Shown here: in pieces, positions 45,123-53,927 of the stretch | How the letters are laid out: each line of letters begins with the position of its first letter | Position numbering within the stretch: the stretch's first letter is position 1 | Source of the DNA: Rossellomorea marisflavi | GTDB lineage: Bacteria; Bacillota; Bacilli; Bacillales; Bacillaceae_B | Reading direction: 5' to 3' | DNA length: 64,000 nucleotides | NCBI GenBank assembly: GCA_003667865.1 | Contig: CP033051.1 | Span: 2,129,501-2,193,500, forward strand | Position numbers and translations under genes: made by a program | The notes under the pieces: generated by a model | The model's database searches: none | Told to the model about the DNA's origin: nothing | The model's input: the letters and a program-made list of their open reading frames with translations, nothing else

Positions 45123-46598
45123 ATGGAGTTAACATTTAATACATTTCTCAAAGAAGAATTAACCATTAAAGAAATTCAAGAAGCACTAGATTCATGTTTA
45201 ATAACGTCAAAAGAGCTTGTTATGTACTATCTACACAGAATTGGGAAGCATGATCAAAGTGGAGCTACATTGAATTCTATAATTGAAATGAATCCAGATG
45301 CTATTTTTATCGCAGAGGGTTTAGACCATGAAAGAAAAACAAAGGGAGCTAGAGGTCCACTTCACGGTATTCCAGTACTACTAAAGGATAATATTGAAAC
45401 TGATGATCATATGCATACGAGTGCAGGAACTTTAGCCTTAGAAAACCACTTAAGTGGAATAGATGCCTTTTTAGTCGAAAAATTAAGAGAAGCTGGAGCT
45501 GTAATAATCGGTAAAACGAACATGACCGAATTGGCAAATGGAATGTCTACTACCATGTGGGCCGGTTACAGTTCAAGAGGAGGGCAAACCCTAAATCCAT
45601 ACAGTCCTGGTGATTTCTTTGTTGGTGGTTCTAGTTCAGGTTCTGCTGTAGCGGTGGCAGCGAATTTGACTGTATTGTCCATTGGAACAGAAACAGATGC
45701 TTCCATTCTGAGTCCAGCTACTCAAAATTCGGTAGTTGGGATTAAGCCAACTGTTGGTCTAATCAGTCGAAAGGGGATTATTCCTTTTACTTATACACAA
45801 GATACGCCTGGTCCTTTTGCTAGGACAGTGACTGACGCAGCGATTTTATTAGGTGCTCTTACGGGTGTTGATCCGTCTGATCCTGCAACATACAAAAGTG
45901 ACGGAATTTCCTCTCGGGATTATACTTCCTTTTTAGAATTGGAAGGACTAAGTGGTGCTCGAATTGGTGTATTTAATAATGGTTCGGAGGATTATTATAA
46001 GAACAGTGGGGAGTATGATGGGGTACTTTTTAACAATGTCATCCAAACTATTAGCAATAAAGGAGCAGAAGTAATTGAGCAAATTGACATTCCATCTTTT
46101 CATAAGGACTGGAGTTGGGGCGTTCCAATTTATGAAATGAAGCATGCATTAGGAAATTATCTCTCTAAACTGCCTTCTCAGCTTCCTATACATTCAGACA
46201 GTGAATTAATTGAATATAATAAAAGCAATGAAGAGAAGGTCTTAAAATATGGACAAAATATGCTTGAATATAGACAAGGATTACCACATAACACACTCGC
46301 AAATCCTGAATATTTACATGCAAAACTAGAAGATTTATATTTTGCACAAGAACAAGGTATTGATTATGCATTAAAAAAATATAATCTCGACGCAATTTTG
46401 TTTCCTTCCTATATCGGATCAACACTTTGTGCAAAAGCTGGCTATCCATCCATTGCAGTTCCAGCAGGATATATGAAAAATGGAAGACCCTTTGGAATCA
46501 CTTTTGCAAGTGGAGCTTTTAGTGAAGGAACATTAATCAAGCTTGCTTATTCTTTTGAGCAGGCTACTCAATATCGAAAATCACCAATCTTCTATTAA
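45123..46598 (+). CDS. Amidase signature family protein
   Basis: A 491-residue amidase. The Ser-cisSer-Lys triad is visible: Lys in PVLLKDNIET (near 82), and the Ser/Gly-rich VGGSSSGSAVAVAANL (near 170) holding both Ser residues. It resembles GatA but lacks GatB/GatC neighbours and the GatA-specific context, so it is a stand-alone amidase such as YerM-type. The ATG at 45123 is preferred: AAAGGATG lies nine or so bases upstream, and the ATG at 45111 is inside it. Substrate unknown. Confidence 0.87.
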   Translation: MELTFNTFLKEELTIKEIQEALDSCLITSKELVMYYLHRIGKHDQSGATLNSIIEMNPDAIFIAEGLDHERKTKGARGPLHGIPVLLKDNIETDDHMHTSAGTLALENHLSGIDAFLVEKLREAGAVIIGKTNMTELANGMSTTMWAGYSSRGGQTLNPYSPGDFFVGGSSSGSAVAVAANLTVLSIGTETDASILSPATQNSVVGIKPTVGLISRKGIIPFTYTQDTPGPFARTVTDAAILLGALTGVDPSDPATYKSDGISSRDYTSFLELEGLSGARIGVFNNGSEDYYKNSGEYDGVLFNNVIQTISNKGAEVIEQIDIPSFHKDWSWGVPIYEMKHALGNYLSKLPSQLPIHSDSELIEYNKSNEEKVLKYGQNMLEYRQGLPHNTLANPEYLHAKLEDLYFAQEQGIDYALKKYNLDAILFPSYIGSTLCAKAGYPSIAVPAGYMKNGRPFGITFASGAFSEGTLIKLAYSFEQATQYRKSPIFY

Positions 46599-46682
46599 AT
46601 TTTAAGTTTCTTAGATTCTAAAGAAAGCTATTTTGGAAAGGCATTCAAATTTTTTTCCTTACAGACACAGTTTAAGTAGATA

Positions 46683-46714
46683 CCTGAAAGTTAGATGTTC
46701 ACCTAACTTTCGGG
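46683..46714 (+). other. Stable hairpin behind the amidase gene
   Basis: CCTGAAAGTTAG / CTAACTTTCGGG, 12 bp with one G-U and an eight-base loop, but no T run after it. Might end the amidase transcript or protect its 3' end. Confidence 0.5.
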
Positions 46715-46799
46715 GATAATCTATGGTACTTATACGTTTCCATATTCATTATTTTTATTTGAAATTAAGCTACATGTAAAAATAACTACTTGATCGTAA

Positions 46800-47351
46800 T
46801 TAAAAACCTTCTTTCCCTCCAACGAGCGTTTGAATGGTTTTCAAATGGTTGGTGTTGCTGATGATTTTGTAGTCATCAAGGAAATGTTCATCTAGTTTTA
46901 CGTGAAGAACTTTAGTAAGATAATGATCCGTACCTACTTGATTCGTGACAGCAATCTCGACATGGTATTGATAATAATCTTGTGGACTATGGTCTTCTTT
47001 TTTAAGCTCTATCTTTGAAAAATCATTCATAAGGCGCTCAATGATATCCGGATCTTCAATAGCTTTACTTGCATGTTTATATAATTCGTCACTCGAGGGA
47101 TCATGCACCCGAATTTTAATGGAATCAATGACACTATCTTCTGTAAGTGTTTCTTCATATAGCTCTGGAAAGGTAGTATATGTTAATAGATTAACAGTAA
47201 TAAACCCTCCCAACACCAATAAAGTCATCACTAAAATCAATGTGAGTTTTCTTTTAATAAATATACTCATCACAAGTGTTACAAGCACAATTAAAACAGC
47301 AATAAGAAAAACATTAAAATATTGTAATGTAAAATCAATAACGCTTCCCAA
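46800..47351 (-). CDS. Membrane-anchored protein of unknown function
   Basis: A 183-residue protein with two N-terminal membrane helices (about 12-30 and 34-56), then an outer alpha/beta domain of about 125 residues (DSIKIRVHDPSSDELYKHASKAIEDPDIIERLMNDFSKIEL...). The pattern of an Ile/Val-rich strand followed by a helix with LMNDFSKIELKK recalls YhfM-like lipoprotein domains. TTG at 47351 chosen for GAGGTGGGG at a proper distance; a GTG two codons earlier is too close to it. Family not recognised. Confidence 0.7.
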   Translation of the reverse strand: MGSVIDFTLQYFNVFLIAVLIVLVTLVMSIFIKRKLTLILVMTLLVLGGFITVNLLTYTTFPELYEETLTEDSVIDSIKIRVHDPSSDELYKHASKAIEDPDIIERLMNDFSKIELKKEDHSPQDYYQYHVEIAVTNQVGTDHYLTKVLHVKLDEHFLDDYKIISNTNHLKTIQTLVGGKEGF

Positions 47352-47498
47352 GGACACCCCACCTCACTAGATAATCCAATTTATTTGCTAATTTAGTTTT
47401 TAGAAATTACTTCCCGTTCGTTACGGAGCTGAATGTAACTATATTTTACCATATCAATCCATACAGAATGGCTTTCAAAAAATACAGAACAAACAAGT

Positions 47499-47553
47499 AA
47501 AAAAACACCTTAATTCAATGACATTAACCATTGTCAATTTGTGAATTAAGGTG
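47499..47553 (-). terminator. Terminator of ykuK
   Basis: Perfect 12-bp outer stem CACCTTAATTCA / TGAATTAAGGTG with an inner ATGACA / TGTCAAT-type stem, followed on the minus strand by seven U. Confidence 0.85.
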
Positions 47554-47629
47554 CCATGGCAATTTTATTTAAAATGTGTCTTCTTAAATGAATCTATTTC
47601 GTTGAAGCTGGTAACTCTGTGTAAAAACA

Positions 47630-48187
47630 TTACGTCTTGTTGTGTTGAAACCTTTTAGTAAACCTATTTGCATAACTAGAAGCTACAAAAGCATCTGGTT
47701 TAATCTTTGGTTCCACACCCATCGCTTCCATTCGCGCAACCATCTCTGTTACGAACTTACTCGTTTTATTCTTCTTTCCAGCACCAATATCGATATGACC
47801 TTCCATTGTAAACGTGGCTCCTTGGTATAGGTAAGGAAGAACAATATCAATTAACCGGTTTTTTCTTTGCTCGGTAAACAATGCAACAATTTCTTCGGAT
47901 AATGATAATTCGTAGGAAATGCGCTCATGTAGCTGGAGCATTTTCCTAGGAATGACCACTTTTCGAATACAAGCCCATACGCCTTTTCCTTCATTCAGAA
48001 TGACAATACCTGTAATAAAGATTGTCTGTCCGGGATGAACTTGAGAATCGGTCCCGATCATTAAACGGAAGTTTCCATATGGTTTTAGAAGCATGAACTT
48101 CACAATATGATCAAAGACTTCTTCAAAAGACATCCGTTTCTTCTCTAAATTTTGAAACCAGTAGGGGGTGTCTGAATCACCTTTCAT
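47630..48187 (-). CDS. ykuK: RNase H-like YkuK family protein (DUF458)
   Basis: A 185-residue protein with an RNase H-like fold. The N-terminal acidic strand motif LMIGTDSQVHPG (near 43) contains the expected catalytic Asp; a second acidic pair lies in MEGHIDIGAGKKNKTSKFVTEM (near 130), and the C-terminus ends in DAFVASSYANRFTKR. These match the DUF458/YkuK family, of unknown cellular role. GGTGATGTG lies before the ATG. Monocistronic. Confidence 0.88.
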   Translation of the reverse strand: MKGDSDTPYWFQNLEKKRMSFEEVFDHIVKFMLLKPYGNFRLMIGTDSQVHPGQTIFITGIVILNEGKGVWACIRKVVIPRKMLQLHERISYELSLSEEIVALFTEQRKNRLIDIVLPYLYQGATFTMEGHIDIGAGKKNKTSKFVTEMVARMEAMGVEPKIKPDAFVASSYANRFTKRFQHNKT

Positions 48188-48481
48188 CTTGTCACATCAC
48201 CGCTTTCACAATAGTTTAGAGATTCATATTTACTTTATATTTATGATGCAGATCCTTTGATGATGTGAGGATTTTTTTAATCCAAAGGCAGAAATTCCAA
48301 CAAACACCGCGCACAGCTTTTTAGTCAATTAATCTACTTTTTTAAAAAAAGAGAGTAGGTCCCGCTTAGTAAATAATCAGAAGTAGAATAGAAGATAAAA
48401 GTGTTAAAATAAGATAAAGTTCTTGAATTTGGTAATACTGCTAATATTTATGTTTAGTAAGACATGATAGGAGGAATTTAA

Positions 48482-49048
48482 ATGTCAAATGAAAACAAGG
48501 AGTTGTCCCAAGAACAACGAAGTGAATTACTAGAAACATTAAAGTCCCGTTTTGAAAACCATATGAATCGTCATCAAACGATTGAATGGGAGAATGTCTA
48601 TGCAAAATTAGAAAAGAATACAGAAAAACTTTGGTCACTTTATGAAATGGAAAGAACGGGCGGTGAGCCGGATGTTGTTGGATATAACAAGGAGAAGAAC
48701 GAATACATATTTTATGATTGCTCAGTCGAAAGTCCTAAAGGCCGAAGAAGTGTTTGTTATGACCGAGAAGCACTAGAGGCAAGAAAGAAGCATAAACCAG
48801 AGACGAGTGCTATTGATATGGCAACCTCTATGGGGATTGAACTTTTAACAGAGGAACAATACAGAGAGCTTCAGGAAGTCGGTCAATTTGATTTAAAAAG
48901 CTCGAGCTGGGTAAATACACCTGAATCCATTAGAAAACTTGGCGGGGCTATCTTTTGTGATCGTCGTTACGACACGGTCTTTATGTACCACAATGGAGCA
49001 GATTCTTACTATGCTGCAAGGGGATTTCGAGGTGTACTAAGGGTCTGA
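48482..49048 (+). CDS. DUF4256 family protein
   Basis: A 188-residue soluble protein. The family patterns are LETLKSRFENHMNRHQTIEW, MERTGGEPDVVGYNKEKNEYIFYDCSVESPKGRRSVCYDREAL and ELQEVGQFDLKSSSWVNTP, ending with GGAIFCDRRYDTVFMYHNGADSYYAARGFRG. No function is known. AGGAGG lies eight bases before the ATG. It is followed 24 bases later by the alpha/beta hydrolase, so they may share a transcript. Confidence 0.87.
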   Translation: MSNENKELSQEQRSELLETLKSRFENHMNRHQTIEWENVYAKLEKNTEKLWSLYEMERTGGEPDVVGYNKEKNEYIFYDCSVESPKGRRSVCYDREALEARKKHKPETSAIDMATSMGIELLTEEQYRELQEVGQFDLKSSSWVNTPESIRKLGGAIFCDRRYDTVFMYHNGADSYYAARGFRGVLRV

Positions 49049-49072
49049 ATTGTTAATAAGGAGAATACTAAT

Positions 49073-49933
49073 ATGGCTGAATTAAGAATACTAGAAAACA
49101 ACCATACCTTTTATGGGTATGAATTTGGGGATAGAACTCTTCCAACTCTTGTGTGTTTACACGGGATGACGAGCGATGCCAATAGCTTTAATGCTCTTGT
49201 TAGATTTCTAACAAGGGACTTTCATCTTATTTTATTAGATTTACCAGGCCATGGGAGAACAGAAGCATATAACGAAGAGAAAGATTATTTGTTTTCTTCT
49301 GTTGCCAAAAGGATTGATAAAGTGTTAAATCAAGTTGCAACAAAACCTTTATATATACTGGGGCACTCATGGGGAGCAGATCTTTCACTCCACTACGCCA
49401 AAGCATTCCCGGAAAAAGTAAAAGGAATCGTTCTTATTGATGGCGGGTATGTATTTCCTGAACAAGTGGAAGGGCTGACGTTAGAAAAAGCTGTTTTAGA
49501 TTGGGATGAGTACATAGATTCTAGTAGGTATCAATCTTGGGAAGACGTTGTAAAGGACTACCAAGGATACATTACTAAGAAATGGGATATCAATCTGGAT
49601 AGTATCATACATTCTAATTTTAATAATATTAATGGGGAATATGTTTTAAGAGCTGATAAATTTAGTCTTCTATCCACAGTCAAAGCTTTTTATAAAGAGC
49701 CTAGTTCTACAACATATGAGGACATCCAATGCCCGGTATTAATGTTGCATGCAACGGTTCCCGAGATAGACCCTTCTCGAGATAGGGGCTTACATACGAT
49801 TAAAAAAAGTATAAATAATATAAAGGTAATAGGGATAGAAAATACGAAGCATAATATTCATTGGGATGACCCTCAAGAAGTTGCTGAAAAATTGCTGTTG
49901 TGGAAGCAACAAATTGAAAAAAATATTGAATAA
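49073..49933 (+). CDS. Alpha/beta hydrolase
   Basis: A 286-residue alpha/beta-hydrolase fold enzyme. HGMTSD forms the oxyanion-hole loop (near 30), GHSWGAD (near 100) holds the nucleophile Ser, Asp is in HATVPEIDPS (near 230) and the catalytic His in TKHNIHWDDP (near 261). The sequence is close to the HG-loop esterase/peptidase group; substrate unknown. It lies between DUF4256 and Dabb genes in the same direction, with short gaps. Confidence 0.86.
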   Translation: MAELRILENNHTFYGYEFGDRTLPTLVCLHGMTSDANSFNALVRFLTRDFHLILLDLPGHGRTEAYNEEKDYLFSSVAKRIDKVLNQVATKPLYILGHSWGADLSLHYAKAFPEKVKGIVLIDGGYVFPEQVEGLTLEKAVLDWDEYIDSSRYQSWEDVVKDYQGYITKKWDINLDSIIHSNFNNINGEYVLRADKFSLLSTVKAFYKEPSSTTYEDIQCPVLMLHATVPEIDPSRDRGLHTIKKSINNIKVIGIENTKHNIHWDDPQEVAEKLLLWKQQIEKNIE

Positions 49934-50000
49934 GTTGATATCGAACGTTCAACTCTGTAAAATGAATAGGACAAAAATTAAGAGAATAGAGGAATACTAT

Positions 50001-50294
50001 ATGATACAACGTACTGTGCTTTTGAAGTTTGCTGAAACGACGACTCAGGAACAACTTAAAGAAGTTATCAACCGTTTTAAAGCCTTAGAGAATGCTTTAT
50101 CAGGAATTGTAGAAATCCAAGCAGGCTTAAATATCGCTGAAAAAAGTAAAGAATTTCAAGTGATGCTTATGGTGCGCTTTGAGGATCAAGCAGCATTAGA
50201 TGCTTATACTGCTAATGAGGATCATCAGGCTGTTGCGGCTTATATCCGTGAGGTTGGCCGTGTTGATAGCATTGGAGTAGATATTAATCTATAA
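50001..50294 (+). CDS. Dabb (stress-responsive A/B barrel) domain protein
   Basis: A 97-residue single Dabb domain, a dimeric ferredoxin-like barrel: MIQRTVLLKFAETTTQEQLKEV, a central EIQAGLNIAEKSKEFQVMLMVRFEDQAALDAYTANEDHQAV and the end VDSIGVDI. The ATG at 50001 marks the family start, with AGAGGAA upstream; longer in-frame reading upstream is non-conserved. Such proteins occur in stress and small polyketide or terpene contexts; no role can be set here. Confidence 0.85.
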   Translation: MIQRTVLLKFAETTTQEQLKEVINRFKALENALSGIVEIQAGLNIAEKSKEFQVMLMVRFEDQAALDAYTANEDHQAVAAYIREVGRVDSIGVDINL

Positions 50295-50353
50295 AAGTAA
50301 ATAAAAAGACGTTGCTATCGATGTAGGTAGTTAAGTTTTAGAGTACAAGTTTG

Positions 50354-50386
50354 AAATAGCAGTCCAAATGAGGCTGCTATTTTATA
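50354..50386 (+). terminator. Terminator behind the Dabb gene
   Basis: Perfect 9-bp stem AAATAGCAG / CTGCTATTT with 11-base loop and short T-rich tail. Confidence 0.7.
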
Positions 50387-50526
50387 TTGTGTAATTGTAG
50401 ATATAGTCACTGTTAAGATCTCAGACTTTCGTTTTATTTTGTAAATGTAGCTTAATAAAAATAGGGACAGAAAAGAGGAATAAGCTGATGAGTTAATGTG
50501 GAATGAGGCATCCGGCATCCGGCTTG

Positions 50527-50705
50527 CGGACATTTATTCCGTTAATTTCACTTAAAACAGTGAATTTTGGTAGTAAGCGGACATTTGTTCCTCTATTTTA
50601 CAAAATCATGGCCATTCTACTCATGAATATTGATTATAACGGAATAAATGTCCGTCAGTACTTTGAAAAGCGTCATATTTAGTGGAATAACGGAATAAAT
50701 GTCCT
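50527..50705. repeat. Four-motif inverted-repeat element, copy 3
   Basis: Direct motifs GGACATTTATTCCGTTAATT (50528) and GGACATTTGTTCCTCTATTT (50579); inverted motifs TATAACGGAATAAATGTCC ending at 50653 and AATAACGGAATAAATGTCC ending at 50704. Same 51-bp distances, dyad centre at 50616. A direct 8-bp microsatellite starts at its right edge. Confidence 0.85.
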
Positions 50706-50733
50706 CTACTCCTCTACTCCTCTACTCCTCTAC
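50702..50733. repeat. Microsatellite (TCCTCTAC)4
   Basis: Four perfect copies of an 8-bp unit, 50702-50733, starting inside the last motif of repeat copy 3. The stretch 50734-50860 holds no convincing gene. Confidence 0.9.
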
Positions 50734-50860
50734 CAAATTACTTTGACGTTAACTTTCTCTTTAGTTAAAGGTAAAGTCACTTTTCAAACTATGAGAAAAA
50801 AGCTAAATATTGTTAATAAAGCGTCATTACGAAATTGTTTTAGTCGAAGTAGAACAGCAC

Positions 50861-50892
50861 AAAAAAAATGCTTAGCTAAACACCAAGCATTT
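50861..50892 (-). terminator. Terminator of the riboswitch operon
   Basis: AAATGCTT / AAGCATTT stem and, on the minus strand, eight U. It stands 17 bases behind the DUF2653 stop. Confidence 0.82.
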
Positions 50893-50908
50893 CAAGGTTT
50901 ACCATTTA

Positions 50909-51199
50909 TTAAGATATTTCCGCAATAATCCCTTCCTCATCATCAAGAACAAGCTTAATCCCAGAGTATGGATCACGATTCATATATTCAGCTAACCAAA
51001 TCCGAAGAGCTTCAATAATGTTAATTGGAATAAGGATTTGGGAGCGTCCTGCTACAAATACTTCTGCAGAGAATCCTCCATGATCATCATCATACATGAG
51101 CTCAACCTCTACGTCTTCTGGCCGTACTTGCTTTTTACGTGATGTGTAAACACAAATCGCATTAATAATATCCTGTTCAGGAATGATTATCTTCTCCAT
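50909..51199 (-). CDS. DUF2653 (YxcD-like) protein
   Basis: A 96-residue soluble protein. Family patterns: MEKIIIPEQDIINAICVYTSRKKQVRPEDVEVELMYDDDHGFSAEV-type N-terminal half and IPINIIEALRIWLAEYMNRDPYSGIKLVLDDEEGI. Acidic residues (DDDHGG) could bind metal, but no activity is known. It overlaps the upstream membrane gene by 13 bases and so belongs to the same manganese-riboswitch operon, which suggests a link to manganese handling. Confidence 0.8.
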   Translation of the reverse strand: MEKIIIPEQDIINAICVYTSRKKQVRPEDVEVELMYDDDHGGFSAEVFVAGRSQILIPINIIEALRIWLAEYMNRDPYSGIKLVLDDEEGIIAEIS

Positions 51200-51627
51200 G
51201 CATTTGCTTCCTCTTCTTGTCTTTTCTTCTTAAAGAATACAAAGATTTTACGGATTACTGAGATCAGAACAAGAATCGCAATCATATTAATCATGAATCC
51301 TAGAATGGAACCTAAAATACCCATGTTAGCAAATAGACTTCCGAATAATAGACCTGCTAAACCACCGAGCATAAGACCTTTCATTAACCCACCAGAAGTG
51401 AACCCTTTGTTTGTTGTTTTAGCAGCGGGTGTGACAGAATCATTTTTCTTATCTTTTTGGAAGAAGGAGTTTGTATTAGTGTTGTTGTTTGTTGAATTGA
51501 AGCTTTTCTTACCAGATTTGTATTTCTTCGCTTCTACCGTTGTTACTTGATCTCCTGGGAGAATATGCTCTCCAATAGGTGAGAATAAAAGAACGGCTGT
51601 AAGAATGGCTACTACATATTTTTTCAT
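51187..51627 (-). CDS. Secreted-side membrane protein behind a manganese riboswitch
   Basis: A 146-residue protein with an N-terminal signal helix (MKKYVVAILTAVLLFSPIG), a low-complexity Ser/Asn/Thr/Lys linker (about 35-75), then a Gly-rich double helix (GGLMKGLMLGGLAGLLFGSLFANMGILGSILGFMINMIAILVLISVI) and a basic tail. The GGLxxGLxxGGLxGxLFG pattern resembles the membrane part of Tim44-like bacterial proteins. It is the first gene after the riboswitch terminator and is coupled to DUF2653. Function unknown; membrane response to Mn(II) is inferred from its regulation. Confidence 0.75.
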   Translation of the reverse strand: MKKYVVAILTAVLLFSPIGEHILPGDQVTTVEAKKYKSGKKSFNSTNNNTNTNSFFQKDKKNDSVTPAAKTTNKGFTSGGLMKGLMLGGLAGLLFGSLFANMGILGSILGFMINMIAILVLISVIRKIFVFFKKKRQEEEANAWRR

Positions 51628-51710
51628 GTTTGTTTCCTCCAGTATGATGTTTTATTTTAAACCATTACATGTTTCCTAATTAACCGAGTGATTCTCCTCC
51701 TTTTGTTCAT

Positions 51711-51739
51711 AAAAAAACCTTTACCAAAATTGGTAAAGG
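51711..51739 (-). terminator. Riboswitch expression-platform terminator
   Basis: On the minus strand CCTTTACCAA-TT-TTGGTAAAGG followed by seven U. An upstream GGTAAAGGG can pair with the terminator's 5' arm instead, giving an antiterminator. Confidence 0.85.
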
Positions 51740-51767
51740 TAGATGGCTCTATTTATCCCTTTACCGA

Positions 51768-51872
51768 TCAGGCAAAGGTCTCGTAAACAACGGCTAGGTT
51801 GCCAGCAATGCCGGTGATGGTATGAGTACATCACGTATTGACGACATAACTGTTAACTACTCCCCTTTGGAG
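51768..51872 (-). promoter_or_regulatory. yybP-ykoY manganese riboswitch aptamer
   Basis: Read on the minus strand: CAAAGGGGAGTAG opens the aptamer (51869-51857), GTACTCATACC lies in the middle, ACCGGCATTGCTGGCAACC with AGCC forms the second conserved stem-loop, and GAGACCTTTGCC closes P1 (51783-51771). The GGGGAGUA loop, the UACUC segment, the CUGGCAACC loop and the closing ACCUUUGC are the conserved parts of the Mn(II)-sensing yybP-ykoY family. It precedes a terminator and the two-gene membrane/DUF2653 operon. Confidence 0.92.
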
Positions 51873-51914
51873 TATTTAATTGTTTGCTACAGTAATTATC
51901 AATACTGTATGAAT

Positions 51915-51943
51915 AGTATACTCTAAAATGTAGCATCTCGCAA
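51915..51943 (-). promoter_or_regulatory. Sigma-A promoter of the riboswitch transcript
   Basis: TTGCGA (51943-51938), 17-base spacer, TATACT (51920-51915) on the minus strand; transcription would begin about 35-40 bases before the aptamer. Confidence 0.7.
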
Positions 51944-51971
51944 TAAAGCTAGAAGGAGGTTATCTCAGACA

Positions 51972-53429
51972 TTATTTTATAATGGCCTCAGCTTTTTGAT
52001 TCGTCTCCTCCATAAGCTGAGCAATTGTCTTGTTATCATTTGTTAGAGTTTCAATTGTTGCACTAATTTCTTCAACACTTGCTGTGGACTCCTCAATGAT
52101 AGCGGCTAATTCACTTGAAGAACCCTGTACATCATGTGATTGTGTTTTTACTTCTTCAGCTAATTCTAGTAATGACTGAACATGATGCTCAATCTTATTA
52201 AATACAAGGGTTGTATTCTTAAAAGAGTTCATAACATCTTCAGTAGATTGCTGCCCTCTTTGAATATAAGAGCTACTCGTTTGAACCTTTTCAAGAGCCG
52301 TTTGGTTGTTTTGGTTAAGCTTCAGTAAGTTCTGATTAATACGATCTGTCGTTTGGCTACTGTTCTCAGCTAGTTTACGAATTTCGTCCGCTACTACGGC
52401 AAAGCCTTTGCCAGCTTCCCCTGCTCTAGCAGCCTCAATCGATGCATTTAATGCAAGTAAGTTCGTTTGGTCTGTTATTTCTTTAATGATACCAGTAAAC
52501 GTGTTTGTTTCTTTAACTGTATCCGTTAACAAATGGAAGGTATTTGTTAATTCTTCAACCATGACACGAAGGTTTTTCATATCTTGATGTAGTTCTTGTG
52601 TTTGGTGTTCATTATCACTAACGACAATGCTTGCTTCGTTTGTCTCTTCTTTTAAATCAGATGACACTTTGTATAAGTGAAGCATGGAACTTTGTGTACG
52701 GTTCGCATTTTCAGAAATATCACTGATCTGTTCAGACTGAGATTGACTTCCGGTAGCAACCTCATTGATTGCTGTCTTCATTTCCTCTTGTGCATTTAGG
52801 TTTGTCTGTACTTGTAGGTTTACCTTGCTAATATCTGAAATGATTGATTTTACATTGTATTCAAGCTCTTCTTTCTGTTTTGCTTTTTCTTGCGCATCAT
52901 TTTCTACTTGCTCCATGTATGTATGCAAGTTTTCTTGCTGCTTGCTGTTTAGAAAGATCATGACCCCAAGCATCACTCCACTTAGAACATAAGCTAATAT
53001 TGATGTAGCGAAAAGAGACTCTGATCCTTCAACCATTCTAGCCGTTAAGACTAAGTTGACTAGTCCGGAAGTAAATCCGATTGCAAACACCAATCTTTTA
53101 AAATGAAGAGAGGATATAATGCCTAAAACAAATAAAACGGGGATTAAGTCAATCGTTGCCCCTAAAATCATTAATGATGAAAATGTAAAAGCTTGGATGA
53201 CGATAATGCTAACAAGAGCAAAAGCATGATAGCGTTTCAATAGATATTGCATGGTTATAAAAATAATCGTAAAGGCGATAAACTCACTGCTATAAAATAG
53301 TGCTTTGTCTATATCACCAGATGCAACCGTTTTGAGAGCAGCCATAATAAGTGAAATAGAAAATGTAATAAACATTAATAGATTCTTTTTCCTCGTATCA
53401 AGTAGCTTTACTTCTTCAATAGATGCCAT
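51972..53429 (-). CDS. Chemoreceptor with membrane-embedded sensor, no HAMP
   Basis: A 485-residue methyl-accepting protein. About six membrane helices fill residues 15-165, with only short loops outside; a long coiled coil (about 166-290) replaces HAMP; the signalling hairpin is [20 protein letters not shown] near 325-344, with [17 protein letters not shown] further on. Same architecture as the receptor at 12902-14419. No terminator is seen behind it, so transcription may run into the riboswitch operon. Ligand unknown. Confidence 0.87.
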   Translation of the reverse strand: MASIEEVKLLDTRKKNLLMFITFSISLIMAALKTVASGDIDKALFYSSEFIAFTIIFITMQYLLKRYHAFALVSIIVIQAFTFSSLMILGATIDLIPVLFVLGIISSLHFKRLVFAIGFTSGLVNLVLTARMVEGSESLFATSILAYVLSGVMLGVMIFLNSKQQENLHTYMEQVENDAQEKAKQKEELEYNVKSIISDISKVNLQVQTNLNAQEEMKTAINEVATGSQSQSEQISDISENANRTQSSMLHLYKVSSDLKEETNEASIVVSDNEHQTQELHQDMKNLRVMVEELTNTFHLLTDTVKETNTFTGIIKEITDQTNLLALNASIEAARAGEAGKGFAVVADEIRKLAENSSQTTDRINQNLLKLNQNNQTALEKVQTSSSYIQRGQQSTEDVMNSFKNTTLVFNKIEHHVQSLLELAEEVKTQSHDVQGSSSELAAIIEESTASVEEISATIETLTNDNKTIAQLMEETNQKAEAIIK

Positions 53430-53576
53430 AAGTCCACCCCATGTAAAATAGTAATAGTAACTAAGTCTTACCCATATTTTAAGGTTAATTGTAGTTAATT
53501 GGAAGAATTTTTTGAAAATTGTCGAATTTATATGCTCTTGATTATTAAAATTACTAGATTTATAAGATAAAAAGAT

Positions 53577-53732
53577 ATGCTTACAGCAAGGTTTATTTCT
53601 CGTTCTTTGAAATTAAGTAGTGCAAATTGTCTCATTACAAATGAAGCATCTGCACGGGTGTTACAGGAATCAGGTTTTAAACACGTTGGTATAAAGGATG
53701 AACTAATGTATTGGGTATACAAAGGGCAGTAA
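53577..53732 (+). pseudogene. Remnant of a GNAT acetyltransferase gene
   Basis: A 51-codon open stretch ends NEASARVLQESGFKHVGIKDELMYWVYKGQ. NEASxRVLxxxGF is the motif B region of ribosomal-protein-type GNAT enzymes, and the end follows the usual C-terminal strand. The acetyl-CoA loop (QxxGxA/G) and everything before it are missing, and no ribosome site precedes the ATG. Degraded 3' end of a gene. The rest of 53430-53927 holds no gene. Confidence 0.75.
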
Positions 53733-53927
53733 GGCATGGATTTTGAACATGTATGACTGAATAGGGATGTTATCTTAAAGCGCAACCTTTTATAATAAAC
53801 CTTTTTCTGGTATAGTTATATTTTTCGGAATATTTACAGCATTATGTATAACTTTTAACATATTAAAGGTAAAATGAGTAATGTGAATTATCTATTCTTG
53901 CAAGTGTGAAAGTAGGAATTGAGAAAA

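Noticed and set aside
46186..46449. Antisense open frames inside the amidase and other genes
   Set aside because: They lie wholly within conserved genes, lack ribosome sites and show no family features.
50743..50928. 61-codon plus-strand frame beside the microsatellite
   Set aside because: No ribosome site; includes the minus-strand terminator of the riboswitch operon.
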